From contig CM035438.1 of NCBI GenBank assembly GCA_020310875.1, positions 100,362,139 through 100,426,138 on the forward strand: a DNA stretch of 64,000 nucleotides. Direction: 5' to 3'. This stretch comes from Ceratopteris richardii (lineage: Eukaryota; Streptophyta; Polypodiopsida; Polypodiales; Pteridaceae). The notes beneath the pieces were generated by a model. It saw only the letters and a program-made list of their open reading frames with translations. It searched no databases and was not told where the DNA came from. Made by a program: the position numbers and the translations under genes. Within the stretch, counting starts at the first letter, position 1. Each line of letters begins with the position of its first letter. Below are positions 47,801-55,661 of this stretch, in pieces.

Positions 47801-49105
47801 GCTTTGCTGAGCGTCACTCCAATGGACATGTCTACCGTCTGTAGACTTTCTTCTTCTCCGTGAGGATGTGCCCTGCTCCTCTGCCTCTGAATAAAACTCC
47901 ACATCAGAGAATTGTGTGCTTTGTAGGAATGCTTCGAAATCCTGGGGGTCCAGTCCTTCAGCCTCTCCAGTGGCAGCAAACTCGAATTCAGGTGTAACCG
48001 GAGGAGCCGATGGGGTGGGTTGTGTCGTAGTGTCAGATTCCGACCTGGGTATCCTAATGGTAAAAGGAGGTACAGTGCCCTCTCTTAATGGTGATGCCTC
48101 AGGAGTAGTCAGGACTTCCCTTGTCTGGACACACGGAATCGCGCCCCTCATGCGCTTGGACTGATGTGTGGATGTCTTGAGCCTTTTAAACATTTGTAAT
48201 TGTGCCCAAGTTAAGGCACGCTCAATGGGGACATCATATGCTAAGCATCGGTAAATGATGCGTGTGAGTGCACAGCATCCGTTCACCACTAATTTCCTAG
48301 AAGCCCGTTTGTTCGCTTCATACAACTGATCTATAATCCACACTGGTAGCTTAATAGGTAGCGCACCTGCTTCCGCCAAGTAGAGAGCAAACCAGATCTT
48401 CTTGTGTGGTTGCGTGAATCGGTCTTGACCGGGGAAGGCGAAATGTTGCATGCACATGCGGAGAGGGATGGACACATTTGGGGTGAGGGCAGCCATGTCT
48501 TTCAGCTTCACTACTTTCCTGTCCTTCATGTTGTTGGGAACGAGAGCATCCTTTTCTGAGGGCACATGCGTGCCATGCATATTTAAAGCATCACTCACCA
48601 GCTCCACAGTAAGTTCAAACCTCTTCAACTCGTTGTTGCCCAGCAGTGAGGGGAGAACAAATGATCCGGGTTGGTCCTTATCTTCATGAGCTTGTAATGT
48701 GGAGACCAGATAATAACATCGGAGGAGATCGGGTTTAGGTAATGGGGCTTCAAAATATTCCGCCAATCCTGCTCGTTGCCATATGATCTGTAGATCTTCT
48801 GTGTTCTGTAAAGTCTCGAACTCTTTGGAGAAAAATTGGAATCGCACCCATGATCTGTCATACTCGCATTTAGACTCCCAGATATACTTGGCCTCACCTA
48901 ATGGACCGGGCATGCCATTGAACCAATGAGAATTCGCATGAACTCTTTCCGTGATTCCTGTAGGTGGATCTGGCATCGGGAGTTGCTGGAGGTGTTGCAT
49001 CTCCACTGGTCGTTCAGTCGGGGGCACATCCACGGGTAGGCTATCCACATCAATTCCTGCAGTAAGTATCCCTACTTGTGAGCCCGAACCTGTCGCTTCT
49101 GCCAT
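44852..49105 (-). CDS. Element D accessory ORF (aORF), 1417 aa, unknown function
   Basis: Intact minus-strand ORF between pol and the 3' LTR. I choose the ATG at 49105 (MAEATGSG) because it lies just past an acceptor-like site and aligns with the starts in B and E; the frame is open further upstream. Approximate parts: globular N-terminus 55-315 (NSHWFNGMPGP, RFQFFSKEFETLQNTEDL, VNGCCALTRIIYRCLAYDVP), acidic 390-470, Pro/Thr-rich 520-760, coiled coil 805-1015 with heptad Leu/Gln, globular C-terminus 1075-1370 (SSELQYRPYYIILADY, FQPEDLPPEV, PCYGPVPRRRSWKAF, WLNYPYIAPPQGPPS, YDMSTTPSIRVAYAW, FWEYHSEIF). No signal peptide or membrane helix. The position is that of env, but the protein is not env-like. 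Conserved in B, E and E2, so probably needed by the element. Confidence 0.9.
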   Translation of the reverse strand: MAEATGSGSQVGILTAGIDVDSLPVDVPPTERPVEMQHLQQLPMPDPPTGITERVHANSHWFNGMPGPLGEAKYIWESKCEYDRSWVRFQFFSKEFETLQNTEDLQIIWQRAGLAEYFEAPLPKPDLLRCYYLVSTLQAHEDKDQPGSFVLPSLLGNNELKRFELTVELVSDALNMHGTHVPSEKDALVPNNMKDRKVVKLKDMAALTPNVSIPLRMCMQHFAFPGQDRFTQPHKKIWFALYLAEAGALPIKLPVWIIDQLYEANKRASRKLVVNGCCALTRIIYRCLAYDVPIERALTWAQLQMFKRLKTSTHQSKRMRGAIPCVQTREVLTTPEASPLREGTVPPFTIRIPRSESDTTTQPTPSAPPVTPEFEFAATGEAEGLDPQDFEAFLQSTQFSDVEFYSEAEEQGTSSRRRRKSTDGRHVHWSDAQQSQQHGHPEEEEAYEEETTEAPAYTTELRRLYQIMERVRSQQLLTEQSSRVLMTQLLEEAGVDSEYREGLLLMAETYGVVEAVRTAIQRPSVQYDPRRFQTRPRSGKNIQIPVTVAEEPTTTPTSQTASQQHPATHEESTEPLPSTPPPSPPRRETVETTSTAQPTDPTFTFRTPISSATLFSTTDNPVFDANPITTPPTETIPEPALGQPSPMPSATDHPDPRSTFMGFPATTQPFQPSSNLRPQPPISLSPFLQSLQDIFARAFQPGPQPFPVFSAPHPTSHLFTTSTHTPPTIPMYMAGPTLTPTPEGMDISPPTAPPPTVSPPPIPPPPISPTHTTFVDTSFTVSLPQFPSHASSTVNTPHSSIGNALDTMLACISNLRTDYIQLQQQNARLQEHSTTLQLRLAVLEEENTRLHTQFHTLQEAHNILEVQLQNVDQEAVQVVEGHLRTQLERNSKLQRNMALLKRHLAAAQEENRRLQIQNQENLEAAIESTPGAPISPSKFQAVTPDNIKIILEDYATLLEAHDKLSEELGQLKQEHQQGPTAAPPTTPSAASLPSDAEAIKDLQQQVTELQTRLLQYERPSSPPEAPTDEEVVQIPVEQTFDEEYDPQPFPGGQQTEEAQDTFEAPRPPWLRQVEEIGTSHEERTVVQNQAMRVIEETVLQSDYFKNLSSRRLILSSELQYRPYYIILADYNAEIQRVTGQIPTFATQFQPEDLPPEVRKGKIRQPIWRQKLLETYPEMLRTWNNAPLHLLYNPCYGPVPRRRSWKAFNIKVQNNAQCKEWLNYPYIAPPQGPPSVAYMMGTIRHWMPRLKPMQDVEAQMMLKILDMMQVVLKTFRNAAAPQVRLPGFSNGNYDLVYDMSTTPSIRVAYAWHARIKYLPACYKQTFEEMFRSGFWEYHSEIFAPKPTHLLQLFACEQAMYSEYYTTPQPETPGAINWEALEADLARGLRIGEHELATNVIQYYIDHPREQRSVRGDRR

Positions 49106-49125
49106 TTTTCTTCTTGCTTTCTGAT

Positions 49126-49140
49126 TCTGTGAGAATATAG
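49126..49140 (-). promoter_or_regulatory. Candidate 3' splice site upstream of element D aORF
   Basis: The minus strand reads CTATATTCTCACAG with the first exon base at 49126, 21 nt before the ATG at 49105. Equivalent sites precede the aORF in B and E. Confidence 0.5.
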
Positions 49141-49309
49141 AATCATGTGTTAACATCGTAATGGACAAAATAAATCCGTTGTTGTCCCCGTTACAACATT
49201 AACATGAGGTAGATGGTGAGTTAGTGGTTAGTAAGTGCACGAAGACAGTGAGTGTAGTTAACGTTTGTGTATTCCTAGGAGACTAATGCCGTTAGTAAGT
49301 GGGGTGAAT

Positions 49310-51712
49310 TTACAAATCGGGGTCGGGGGGTTTATTACAGATCTTAGACTGCCAAATGCAGTGGATGGGCTTTGCTTTCGGTTTCGTAGAGACTCCAGAG
49401 AGCTGTGTCGGTGTCGCTGTTTGGGAGTGGGGCCTTTTAGGGACCCACTTATAAGTGATTACATGCATGCTCATGGGTCTTGGTGTGTTCCTAAGTGTTG
49501 AGCACGAGGGAATACTGGTTGTACTCGTAGATGGGTTATGCTGCATAGGTTGTGGCCTTGGTGTAACTACTTGTGCCCTCAAGCAAGCCTTAGGCACCCA
49601 AATTTTTCTAGATTGTGGGCTTGCCTTCATCGACTTCTTGGGCACCCAAATAGATTTTACTTTAGCAGAAGAATTTCTGACAGACTTCTTATTAGCGTCG
49701 TGTTGTTGGTTACTAATAAGAGGCTTTGCCCGTGTAGTTGACGGTGGTGCGCCCGGTCGTTCGCCTTTCCGCACCCACACCTGGTTTATTTTCTGGGACA
49801 TTCTGCTGCGCAGGTATTTTTGATCTCGGACATAGGTAGTACTCGGCTTCTTCTGCCTGTGATCCGCCTTTGGTTGCTGCCTCCTTCTGACCTTTGGAAA
49901 AGAAGGGAGTTCCGTTGCATCCCTGACTCCTTTTTTGCAAATGTCATTCCTCTGCAACACAGGGTTTTGAACAAGAACAACATGGTCATCTTCATGTGTA
50001 CCCCTGGAAGGACCAGGAGTCTGTGCCTTTCCTAGTTCCTTGAGTGCTCCATTGTCTAATTCTACTGTAACTCGACTATGATTGACCCAAACCTGGAGAA
50101 GTCCACTTCTTAGGTTTAGATTGACTGCTTGGTCATAGATCCAATCCTGACCCAAGACTAGAGGTTCAGTGAGATCCTCATCTTGACACACCAGTACTTT
50201 AACTGTCATTGCCTCATCATGAATGTAAAGGGGAAGTTCCGCCTCGCCCATGCAAGGGGTTTCCACTCCTCCCAATCCTATAAGATATGCTTTTACAGGA
50301 TTGACAGTCAATTGTAATTCTTGGCAGTAAGACAATTTAACAGCACTAGTGGCTGCACCTGAGTCAATCAAGGCTCTTACGGTCCTTGCACTCTTTCCTT
50401 GTCCTATATCTAAGGTTACGAAAGGACGTCTATCAATTATCCTATGCGAGCTTGTTCCTGCGACTTCACACATGGCCATAGGAAATCCTTGGTCTGCATA
50501 GTCATTCGCTCCAGGCTGATCTCTACCTTGCCTTCGTAATTTCATCCTTCTGATGCGTTCTAAAGCTTCAGCTTGAGCTTCTTCTCGAACTCGCTTTTCT
50601 TCCTCTTTGCGTTTCTTAGCAGTGTTGAGTCGGCTGAGCATTTCCTCCGTGAGGGGTTCCTGATACAACTTGACTCTGCAACCGCTAATATAATTTGGGA
50701 GAACATCACCCTCTAATGTGGCCAATTGTACTGCTCCGCTCATGGAGATCCTATTGATGATCATAGGTCCGTAGCCTCTCTTTTCTAGCTTCCTCGCGTG
50801 TTGTTTTAGTGTATAGACTAAGACTAGATCTCCAGCTTTCAAGCCTTTATCCTTCACGTGGGCATCAAAGTATGCCTTCTGTCTCTTCTTGGCTGCATAT
50901 ATCCCTGCAGCGGCTCTCAGTCTTGTTTCTCCTAATCGTTCAAGGTCAAAGATCCTAGAGGAGAGCTCATGACCTGTCCATTCGTGCTCTTGTGCTACTC
51001 TCAATGTAGGGATCAGGAAGTCCAAGGGTAGCACAGCATTTTGACCGAATACCATCTGAAAGGGGGTGGCTTGGAGTACCGTTTTGTAGGCAACTCGGTA
51101 TGCCCAAACAGCATGGTGTAGCTGTTTGTCCCAATCAGAGCGTTTAGTGTTCACTAATTTCGTCAGTACATTGCATAAAATCTTATTAGTGCTCTCAGCT
51201 TGTCCATTAGCTTGAGGGTGATAAGGGGCAGACTTCTTGTGTATTACCAAGAATTCTTGGAGTAGATTTTCAATCACTTCGTTCAAGAAATGAGTGCCTC
51301 TATCACTTACAAGCTCTATAGGTAGCCCGTATCGTGTGAATACATTCTCAAACAAGAATTTGGCAGTTGTTTGAGCATCGTTCTTGGTTGTAGCTTTTAC
51401 CTCTACCCACTTGGTGAGATAATCTGTTGCCACAATGATGTATTCCGCATGAGAACCCTTAGCTGGGGGATTAATAGGACCTACGAAGTCTATTCCCCAC
51501 TTAGAGAATGCACGTCCACCCATCATAGGTTTCAGTGGCATCTCATCTTTGCGTATAGGATACTGAGTCCTTTGACAGACATCACACCGTTTCACATAGG
51601 TATGTGCATCCATGTGAAGGGTAGGCCACCAGAAGCCCGCAAATAGTATCGCCTTGATTACCCGATCTGGTCCAAAGTGTCCTCCTGCTACACCTTGGTG
51701 AGCAGTTTCCAA
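49310..51712 (-). CDS. Element D pol part 2: second HHCC, integrase core, GPY/F, PR2, WVPK tail
   Basis: An 800-aa frame that continues pol after a frameshift, so its first codon is not a natural start. HHCC with H5, H12, C43, C46; catalytic triad D75 (GIDFVGP), D137 (VSDRGTHF), E173 (NGQAESTNK); GPY/F-like YGPMIINRISMSGAVQLATL near 300-340; Lys/Arg/Glu helix near 365-400; then the second retropepsin-like domain with IDSGAATS at about 449-456 and LVLGQDWIYD near 515. The last 200 residues are basic with WVRKG, IWVPKKS, IWVPKAC and KWVPKRP. Integrase inserts the cDNA. The role of PR2 and the tail is unknown. Confidence 0.92.
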   Translation of the reverse strand: METAHQGVAGGHFGPDRVIKAILFAGFWWPTLHMDAHTYVKRCDVCQRTQYPIRKDEMPLKPMMGGRAFSKWGIDFVGPINPPAKGSHAEYIIVATDYLTKWVEVKATTKNDAQTTAKFLFENVFTRYGLPIELVSDRGTHFLNEVIENLLQEFLVIHKKSAPYHPQANGQAESTNKILCNVLTKLVNTKRSDWDKQLHHAVWAYRVAYKTVLQATPFQMVFGQNAVLPLDFLIPTLRVAQEHEWTGHELSSRIFDLERLGETRLRAAAGIYAAKKRQKAYFDAHVKDKGLKAGDLVLVYTLKQHARKLEKRGYGPMIINRISMSGAVQLATLEGDVLPNYISGCRVKLYQEPLTEEMLSRLNTAKKRKEEEKRVREEAQAEALERIRRMKLRRQGRDQPGANDYADQGFPMAMCEVAGTSSHRIIDRRPFVTLDIGQGKSARTVRALIDSGAATSAVKLSYCQELQLTVNPVKAYLIGLGGVETPCMGEAELPLYIHDEAMTVKVLVCQDEDLTEPLVLGQDWIYDQAVNLNLRSGLLQVWVNHSRVTVELDNGALKELGKAQTPGPSRGTHEDDHVVLVQNPVLQRNDICKKGVRDATELPSFPKVRRRQQPKADHRQKKPSTTYVRDQKYLRSRMSQKINQVWVRKGERPGAPPSTTRAKPLISNQQHDANKKSVRNSSAKVKSIWVPKKSMKASPQSRKIWVPKACLRAQVVTPRPQPMQHNPSTSTTSIPSCSTLRNTPRPMSMHVITYKWVPKRPHSQTATPTQLSGVSTKPKAKPIHCIWQSKICNKPPDPDL

Positions 51713-51725
51713 GATCTTCAGATAT

Positions 51726-54700
51726 TCACTTTCGTGGACACAGTCTCAGGTAACCATCTTTACCGCGCTTATATAGATTATTACCGATGAGTGAGTAATC
51801 CTGGGCTTCTTGTTCTAAACTCCTTTTCCTAGCTAGAGTCATGTCTGGGGGAAATGTGTTTGTCCGCAAGAATGATACTAGAGGATCACTCCAATCTGGC
51901 ACAATGGATACTTGATAGAGAGTGGCATGTTCCACAGGTGGTTTAGTGCAACAGATTGGGCATTCCTTGCACAACTTTTGGACATCAGCTTCCATAGTTG
52001 GCCAATGCACTCCGAATCTCTTTAGAGTCTGCAAAGTTCTTTGCTTTGAATGGTGTTGCTCTAACGCACCTACATGTGCTAATTGCAACCATTTAGCGTA
52101 CTCATCCTCTTCTACGCAACAAGCCAAGATCCCTTGATCTGTGTGCTTGTACATGCTTCCTGCCATGATATGGTACTTTTGGGCTTTTACGATCTCTCTA
52201 TTCCGTGTGTTCACCACTGGATGATTAGGCCCGTATGTCAATACTGGTACTATTGGCTTGGCCCACTGCGGTATAACTTCCAAATTAAACAAGTAAGCAT
52301 CAGGAAGGTCATCTGACACTCCTTGTGGGGCTTCTCCCGATGTGAGCCTAGAGAGATGATCGGCTCTCAAATGAGTCCTACCTTTCCTTACCACAACCTC
52401 AAATTCGTATTCCATTAGCAAGAGAAACCACCTTACTAATCTACCTGTATTGCATGGCTTGTTTACTAGGTACAACAATGCCTGATGATCAGTAAAAAAT
52501 TTAAACTTATTTGCAAGCAAATAGTGTCTAAATTTTTTGACTGCATAAACCATGCCTAATCCTTCGCGCTCTGTAGTGGTGTAATTCCGTTCAGCCGCAT
52601 TCAATTGTCTACTGGCATAGGCAATTGGAAGATCCATATTACCTTCACCAGTAGGTTGTGCGAGCACACATCCAATAGCATAATTGGATGCATCCACGTG
52701 AACATGGAATGGCTTATTCCAATCTGGTGTGGTCAAGATTGGTGCTGAACACAATCTTCGTTTAAGCTCTTGGAAGGAATTCTCACATTCATCCGTCCAC
52801 TCAAAGTTTGTCAGAAGTCCGTACATGGGCTTTGCAGTGACAGCATACATGTGTATAAATCGTCGATAATAACCACAATGCCCCATGAAAGCTTGTACTT
52901 CCTTGACATTCTTTGGCCTAGGTAGCTCTGCTATGGCTCTCACTTTTTCTTCATCGGTAGATATGCCATTCTTTGACACTATGTGTCCTAGAATCTTGCC
53001 TTGCCTGACCATAAAAACGCACTTTTCTGGGTTTAGGCAGACTTGATATTCTCTACATTTGTCAAAGATTTGTCTGAGTTCAGGAATATGGGTTTGCCTA
53101 ACGTTGGAATGAGCACAAAGATCATCAACATAGACTTCTAAACTCTTCCTTAGGAACTCCTTAAACACATGGCACATCAGTCTCTGGAAGGTAGCTGGTG
53201 CGTTGGTAAGCCCAAATGGCATTACTCTAAAAGCAAAAATGCCCCATTCTGTGGCAAAGGCTGTCTTATGCTGATCCTCTGGAGCTATGGCTACTTGATT
53301 GTAGCCCGAAAATCCATCAAGGAAGCTGTACACTTCCTTGCCTGCCACTCTTTCTAAGAGATGCTCTGTGATGGGAAGCGGATAGTTATCTCGAATCGTG
53401 GCGGCATTAACCTTTTTCAAGTTAATGCACACACGCAGCTTGCCATTCTTCTTGGGCACCACTACGATGGGGGATACCCATTCGGTGTGCTCAATTTCGT
53501 AGATAAATCCAGCTTCAACCAGTCTATCTATCTCTTCCTTGATCTTAGCAGCGTAATTATCATTATATGTATAAGGCTTTTGCTTAGAGGGTTTAGCATC
53601 TGAAGTCATGGGAATGGTGTGTGAGCATATGTCAGGGTCAACACCTTTCAAATCCTTGTAACTCCAAGCGAATACATCTCTGTATTCTCTTAGCAAGGCA
53701 ATCAACTCTTGCTCTTCTTCTTCTGTCAAGTCATGGCCTATATACGTGCATCTCTCCTCTCCTTCTTCTATGGCCACTACTATTTTCTTAGTAGTTTCTT
53801 TGTTATCATAGGCCTCTCCTGATTGTGCCTCTCGTTTAGGCATTCTTATCATGACTCTCCTGTCATCTATCTCATACTTCTTAAAATTTTCGGGGACCTC
53901 AAACAAAGATTCTTCCTCTTCTGGTGAGGCTTCTCTCTTTTTTCGTTTCTTTCCTTCTTCCTTCGGGGTCACATGTGTTGTTAATCTTACATTAGTTGTA
54001 ACCTCTCCATGCCTCTGGGGTTGAAATTCTACTTCATGGAAGTATTCTTCATCTGATGCAAATGGTGGGTCCATAATGATTGACTCTATATCGGAGTCAC
54101 TTGCATCCTCAAATGCATCAGGGCTAGGTTCGCATTCTTCTAGAATTGCCTCTCCCATGATTGGCTCTATGGAGAAGACTGAAATATCATAACCATCCTC
54201 ATCACAGTGAGGTGTCCATTGTTCTTCGTTGATGGCTACGTCCATCGTTGCTAAGATTTCTGCCCAACCGTGAGGTTCAAATTCTTCGTCTGGAAAAACT
54301 ACAGGTGCATAGGCTGGGTCTTGGATTGATCTATGGGTTTCTTTCGCACCTACCTCTCTGGCTTTCTCTCTCTTCTCTTCTTCTACTGCTACCTTGCACA
54401 TCCATAAGTGGGTGTCTTCATGCATCCATGAGGATCCAGACCCTATGGAATGCACCGATTTTGTGTCATCTTTAGCTCTATGGATGGGATTCCACTGGAT
54501 AGGAGGGACATCTCTATGAGAATAATCCTTGAGATTGACTTTGGTCGTAACACCCAAGTGTTGCAAATACAAGGAGTTGGTTCCCCAATCCTGTACTACT
54601 TGCAATTGTCGCATAAATGGTCTTCCCAAAATCATCTCATAGGCATGATTTTTGCTGAAGTCACATATAGCAAAGCTATGTTCAAACTCGACACCACAAG

Positions 54701-55652
54701 TGGTGAGAGTTATCCCTTCTAGCAATCCTAGGGGTCTCTCTATGTGACCATCGGCCATCTGCAATTTCATTCTCGTCGGCCTGAGTGCCGGCTTGCCCCA
54801 ACGTTTCCATAAGGAGGTTGTGGCAATTGCAACTCCTGCACCTGAGTCCAAAATCGCTTTGGTGGTGTACTCCTGGTAGGTGATGGGAAGGTAGGTGTTC
54901 CCTTCTTCACCTTCACACATATCCCCTATCTTATCCAAGGGAATTTCCGGTACTGTCCTATGGGATCCTACCCGGGAAAGAGGTTTTGCTATTTCTGGTA
55001 CTTGTTTGGCTACATGTTTCCGCACGTTTGGTCTATCCTCAGGCAGCTCTTCCAAAGTGAGATCGCGTTGCACCTTGGTGTTCGTTACTACCTCCGTGTT
55101 CCTCGGTATGACTGAGTCGTCGTTCCTTACCATGACTGTGGGCGCTCTCATACATGTGGACTTTGCTTCCCATGGGCCTGTGAAGTGGGGTAGCTCTTGT
55201 ATGGAATTAGACTCAAAGTCCAATCTCTCGAGAGATTGAATACTCTCATGTTCCCCGTAAATAGATGGGATGTCTTGTGGGAATTGGTCGTGTGCATTGT
55301 CCACAAGTTCAAAAGGAGGGGCGACCTCGCTTTCGTTTTCCCATTTGTCTTCTTGAATCTCTCGTAGGAAGTCTGGTGCAAACCGATTCATAGAAGAAGA
55401 AGTGTCTGGCTCTGTAGAATTAGGTACATATGCTACCTGGGAAGGAGGGCTTATTCTATCGTTGGCTCTTTCCTCGTTCTCATAGATAGCTGGAGCACAA
55501 GCTTCTTGGGGAGGATTACTTATTCTATTACTTTTCCGAACAGGCTCATATGCTCTCTGGGAAGGAATGTGGGTTACCTGTGGAGGTACATATGCTTTCG
55601 AGGGAGGCTCCTGTGACCTTTGGGGAGGAAGATAGGCTCCTTGAGGAGGCAC
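51726..55652 (-). CDS. Element D pol part 1: protease, RT, RNase H, first HHCC
   Basis: 1308 codons, in the same frame as gag after a TAG. Repeats of PPQ, QFPQDIPSIYGE, retropepsin 1 (AILDSGAGVAI at about 266-276, YEMILGRPF near 350), acidic linker, RT (WVSPIVVVPKKNGKLRVCINL, FAFRVMPFGLTNAPATFQ, YVDD near 838-841), RNase H (HVDASNYAIGCVLAQ near 985, TDHQALLYL), then HVGALEQHHSKQ to CKECPIC (about 1195-1235), a first HHCC module. It ends early because two bases of a GT run are missing near 51736-51741; homologous A sequence reads through. All catalytic motifs are intact. Confidence 0.93.
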   Translation of the reverse strand: MPPQGAYLPPQRSQEPPSKAYVPPQVTHIPSQRAYEPVRKSNRISNPPQEACAPAIYENEERANDRISPPSQVAYVPNSTEPDTSSSMNRFAPDFLREIQEDKWENESEVAPPFELVDNAHDQFPQDIPSIYGEHESIQSLERLDFESNSIQELPHFTGPWEAKSTCMRAPTVMVRNDDSVIPRNTEVVTNTKVQRDLTLEELPEDRPNVRKHVAKQVPEIAKPLSRVGSHRTVPEIPLDKIGDMCEGEEGNTYLPITYQEYTTKAILDSGAGVAIATTSLWKRWGKPALRPTRMKLQMADGHIERPLGLLEGITLTTCGVEFEHSFAICDFSKNHAYEMILGRPFMRQLQVVQDWGTNSLYLQHLGVTTKVNLKDYSHRDVPPIQWNPIHRAKDDTKSVHSIGSGSSWMHEDTHLWMCKVAVEEEKREKAREVGAKETHRSIQDPAYAPVVFPDEEFEPHGWAEILATMDVAINEEQWTPHCDEDGYDISVFSIEPIMGEAILEECEPSPDAFEDASDSDIESIIMDPPFASDEEYFHEVEFQPQRHGEVTTNVRLTTHVTPKEEGKKRKKREASPEEEESLFEVPENFKKYEIDDRRVMIRMPKREAQSGEAYDNKETTKKIVVAIEEGEERCTYIGHDLTEEEEQELIALLREYRDVFAWSYKDLKGVDPDICSHTIPMTSDAKPSKQKPYTYNDNYAAKIKEEIDRLVEAGFIYEIEHTEWVSPIVVVPKKNGKLRVCINLKKVNAATIRDNYPLPITEHLLERVAGKEVYSFLDGFSGYNQVAIAPEDQHKTAFATEWGIFAFRVMPFGLTNAPATFQRLMCHVFKEFLRKSLEVYVDDLCAHSNVRQTHIPELRQIFDKCREYQVCLNPEKCVFMVRQGKILGHIVSKNGISTDEEKVRAIAELPRPKNVKEVQAFMGHCGYYRRFIHMYAVTAKPMYGLLTNFEWTDECENSFQELKRRLCSAPILTTPDWNKPFHVHVDASNYAIGCVLAQPTGEGNMDLPIAYASRQLNAAERNYTTTEREGLGMVYAVKKFRHYLLANKFKFFTDHQALLYLVNKPCNTGRLVRWFLLLMEYEFEVVVRKGRTHLRADHLSRLTSGEAPQGVSDDLPDAYLFNLEVIPQWAKPIVPVLTYGPNHPVVNTRNREIVKAQKYHIMAGSMYKHTDQGILACCVEEDEYAKWLQLAHVGALEQHHSKQRTLQTLKRFGVHWPTMEADVQKLCKECPICCTKPPVEHATLYQVSIVPDWSDPLVSFLRTNTFPPDMTLARKRSLEQEAQDYSLIGNNLYKRGKDGYLRLCPRK

Positions 55653-55661
55653 ATGGGCTTC

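Noticed and set aside
44852..49105. Envelope glycoprotein
   Set aside because: Position and possible splicing fit, but there is no signal peptide, no transmembrane helix and no fusion-peptide-like stretch.
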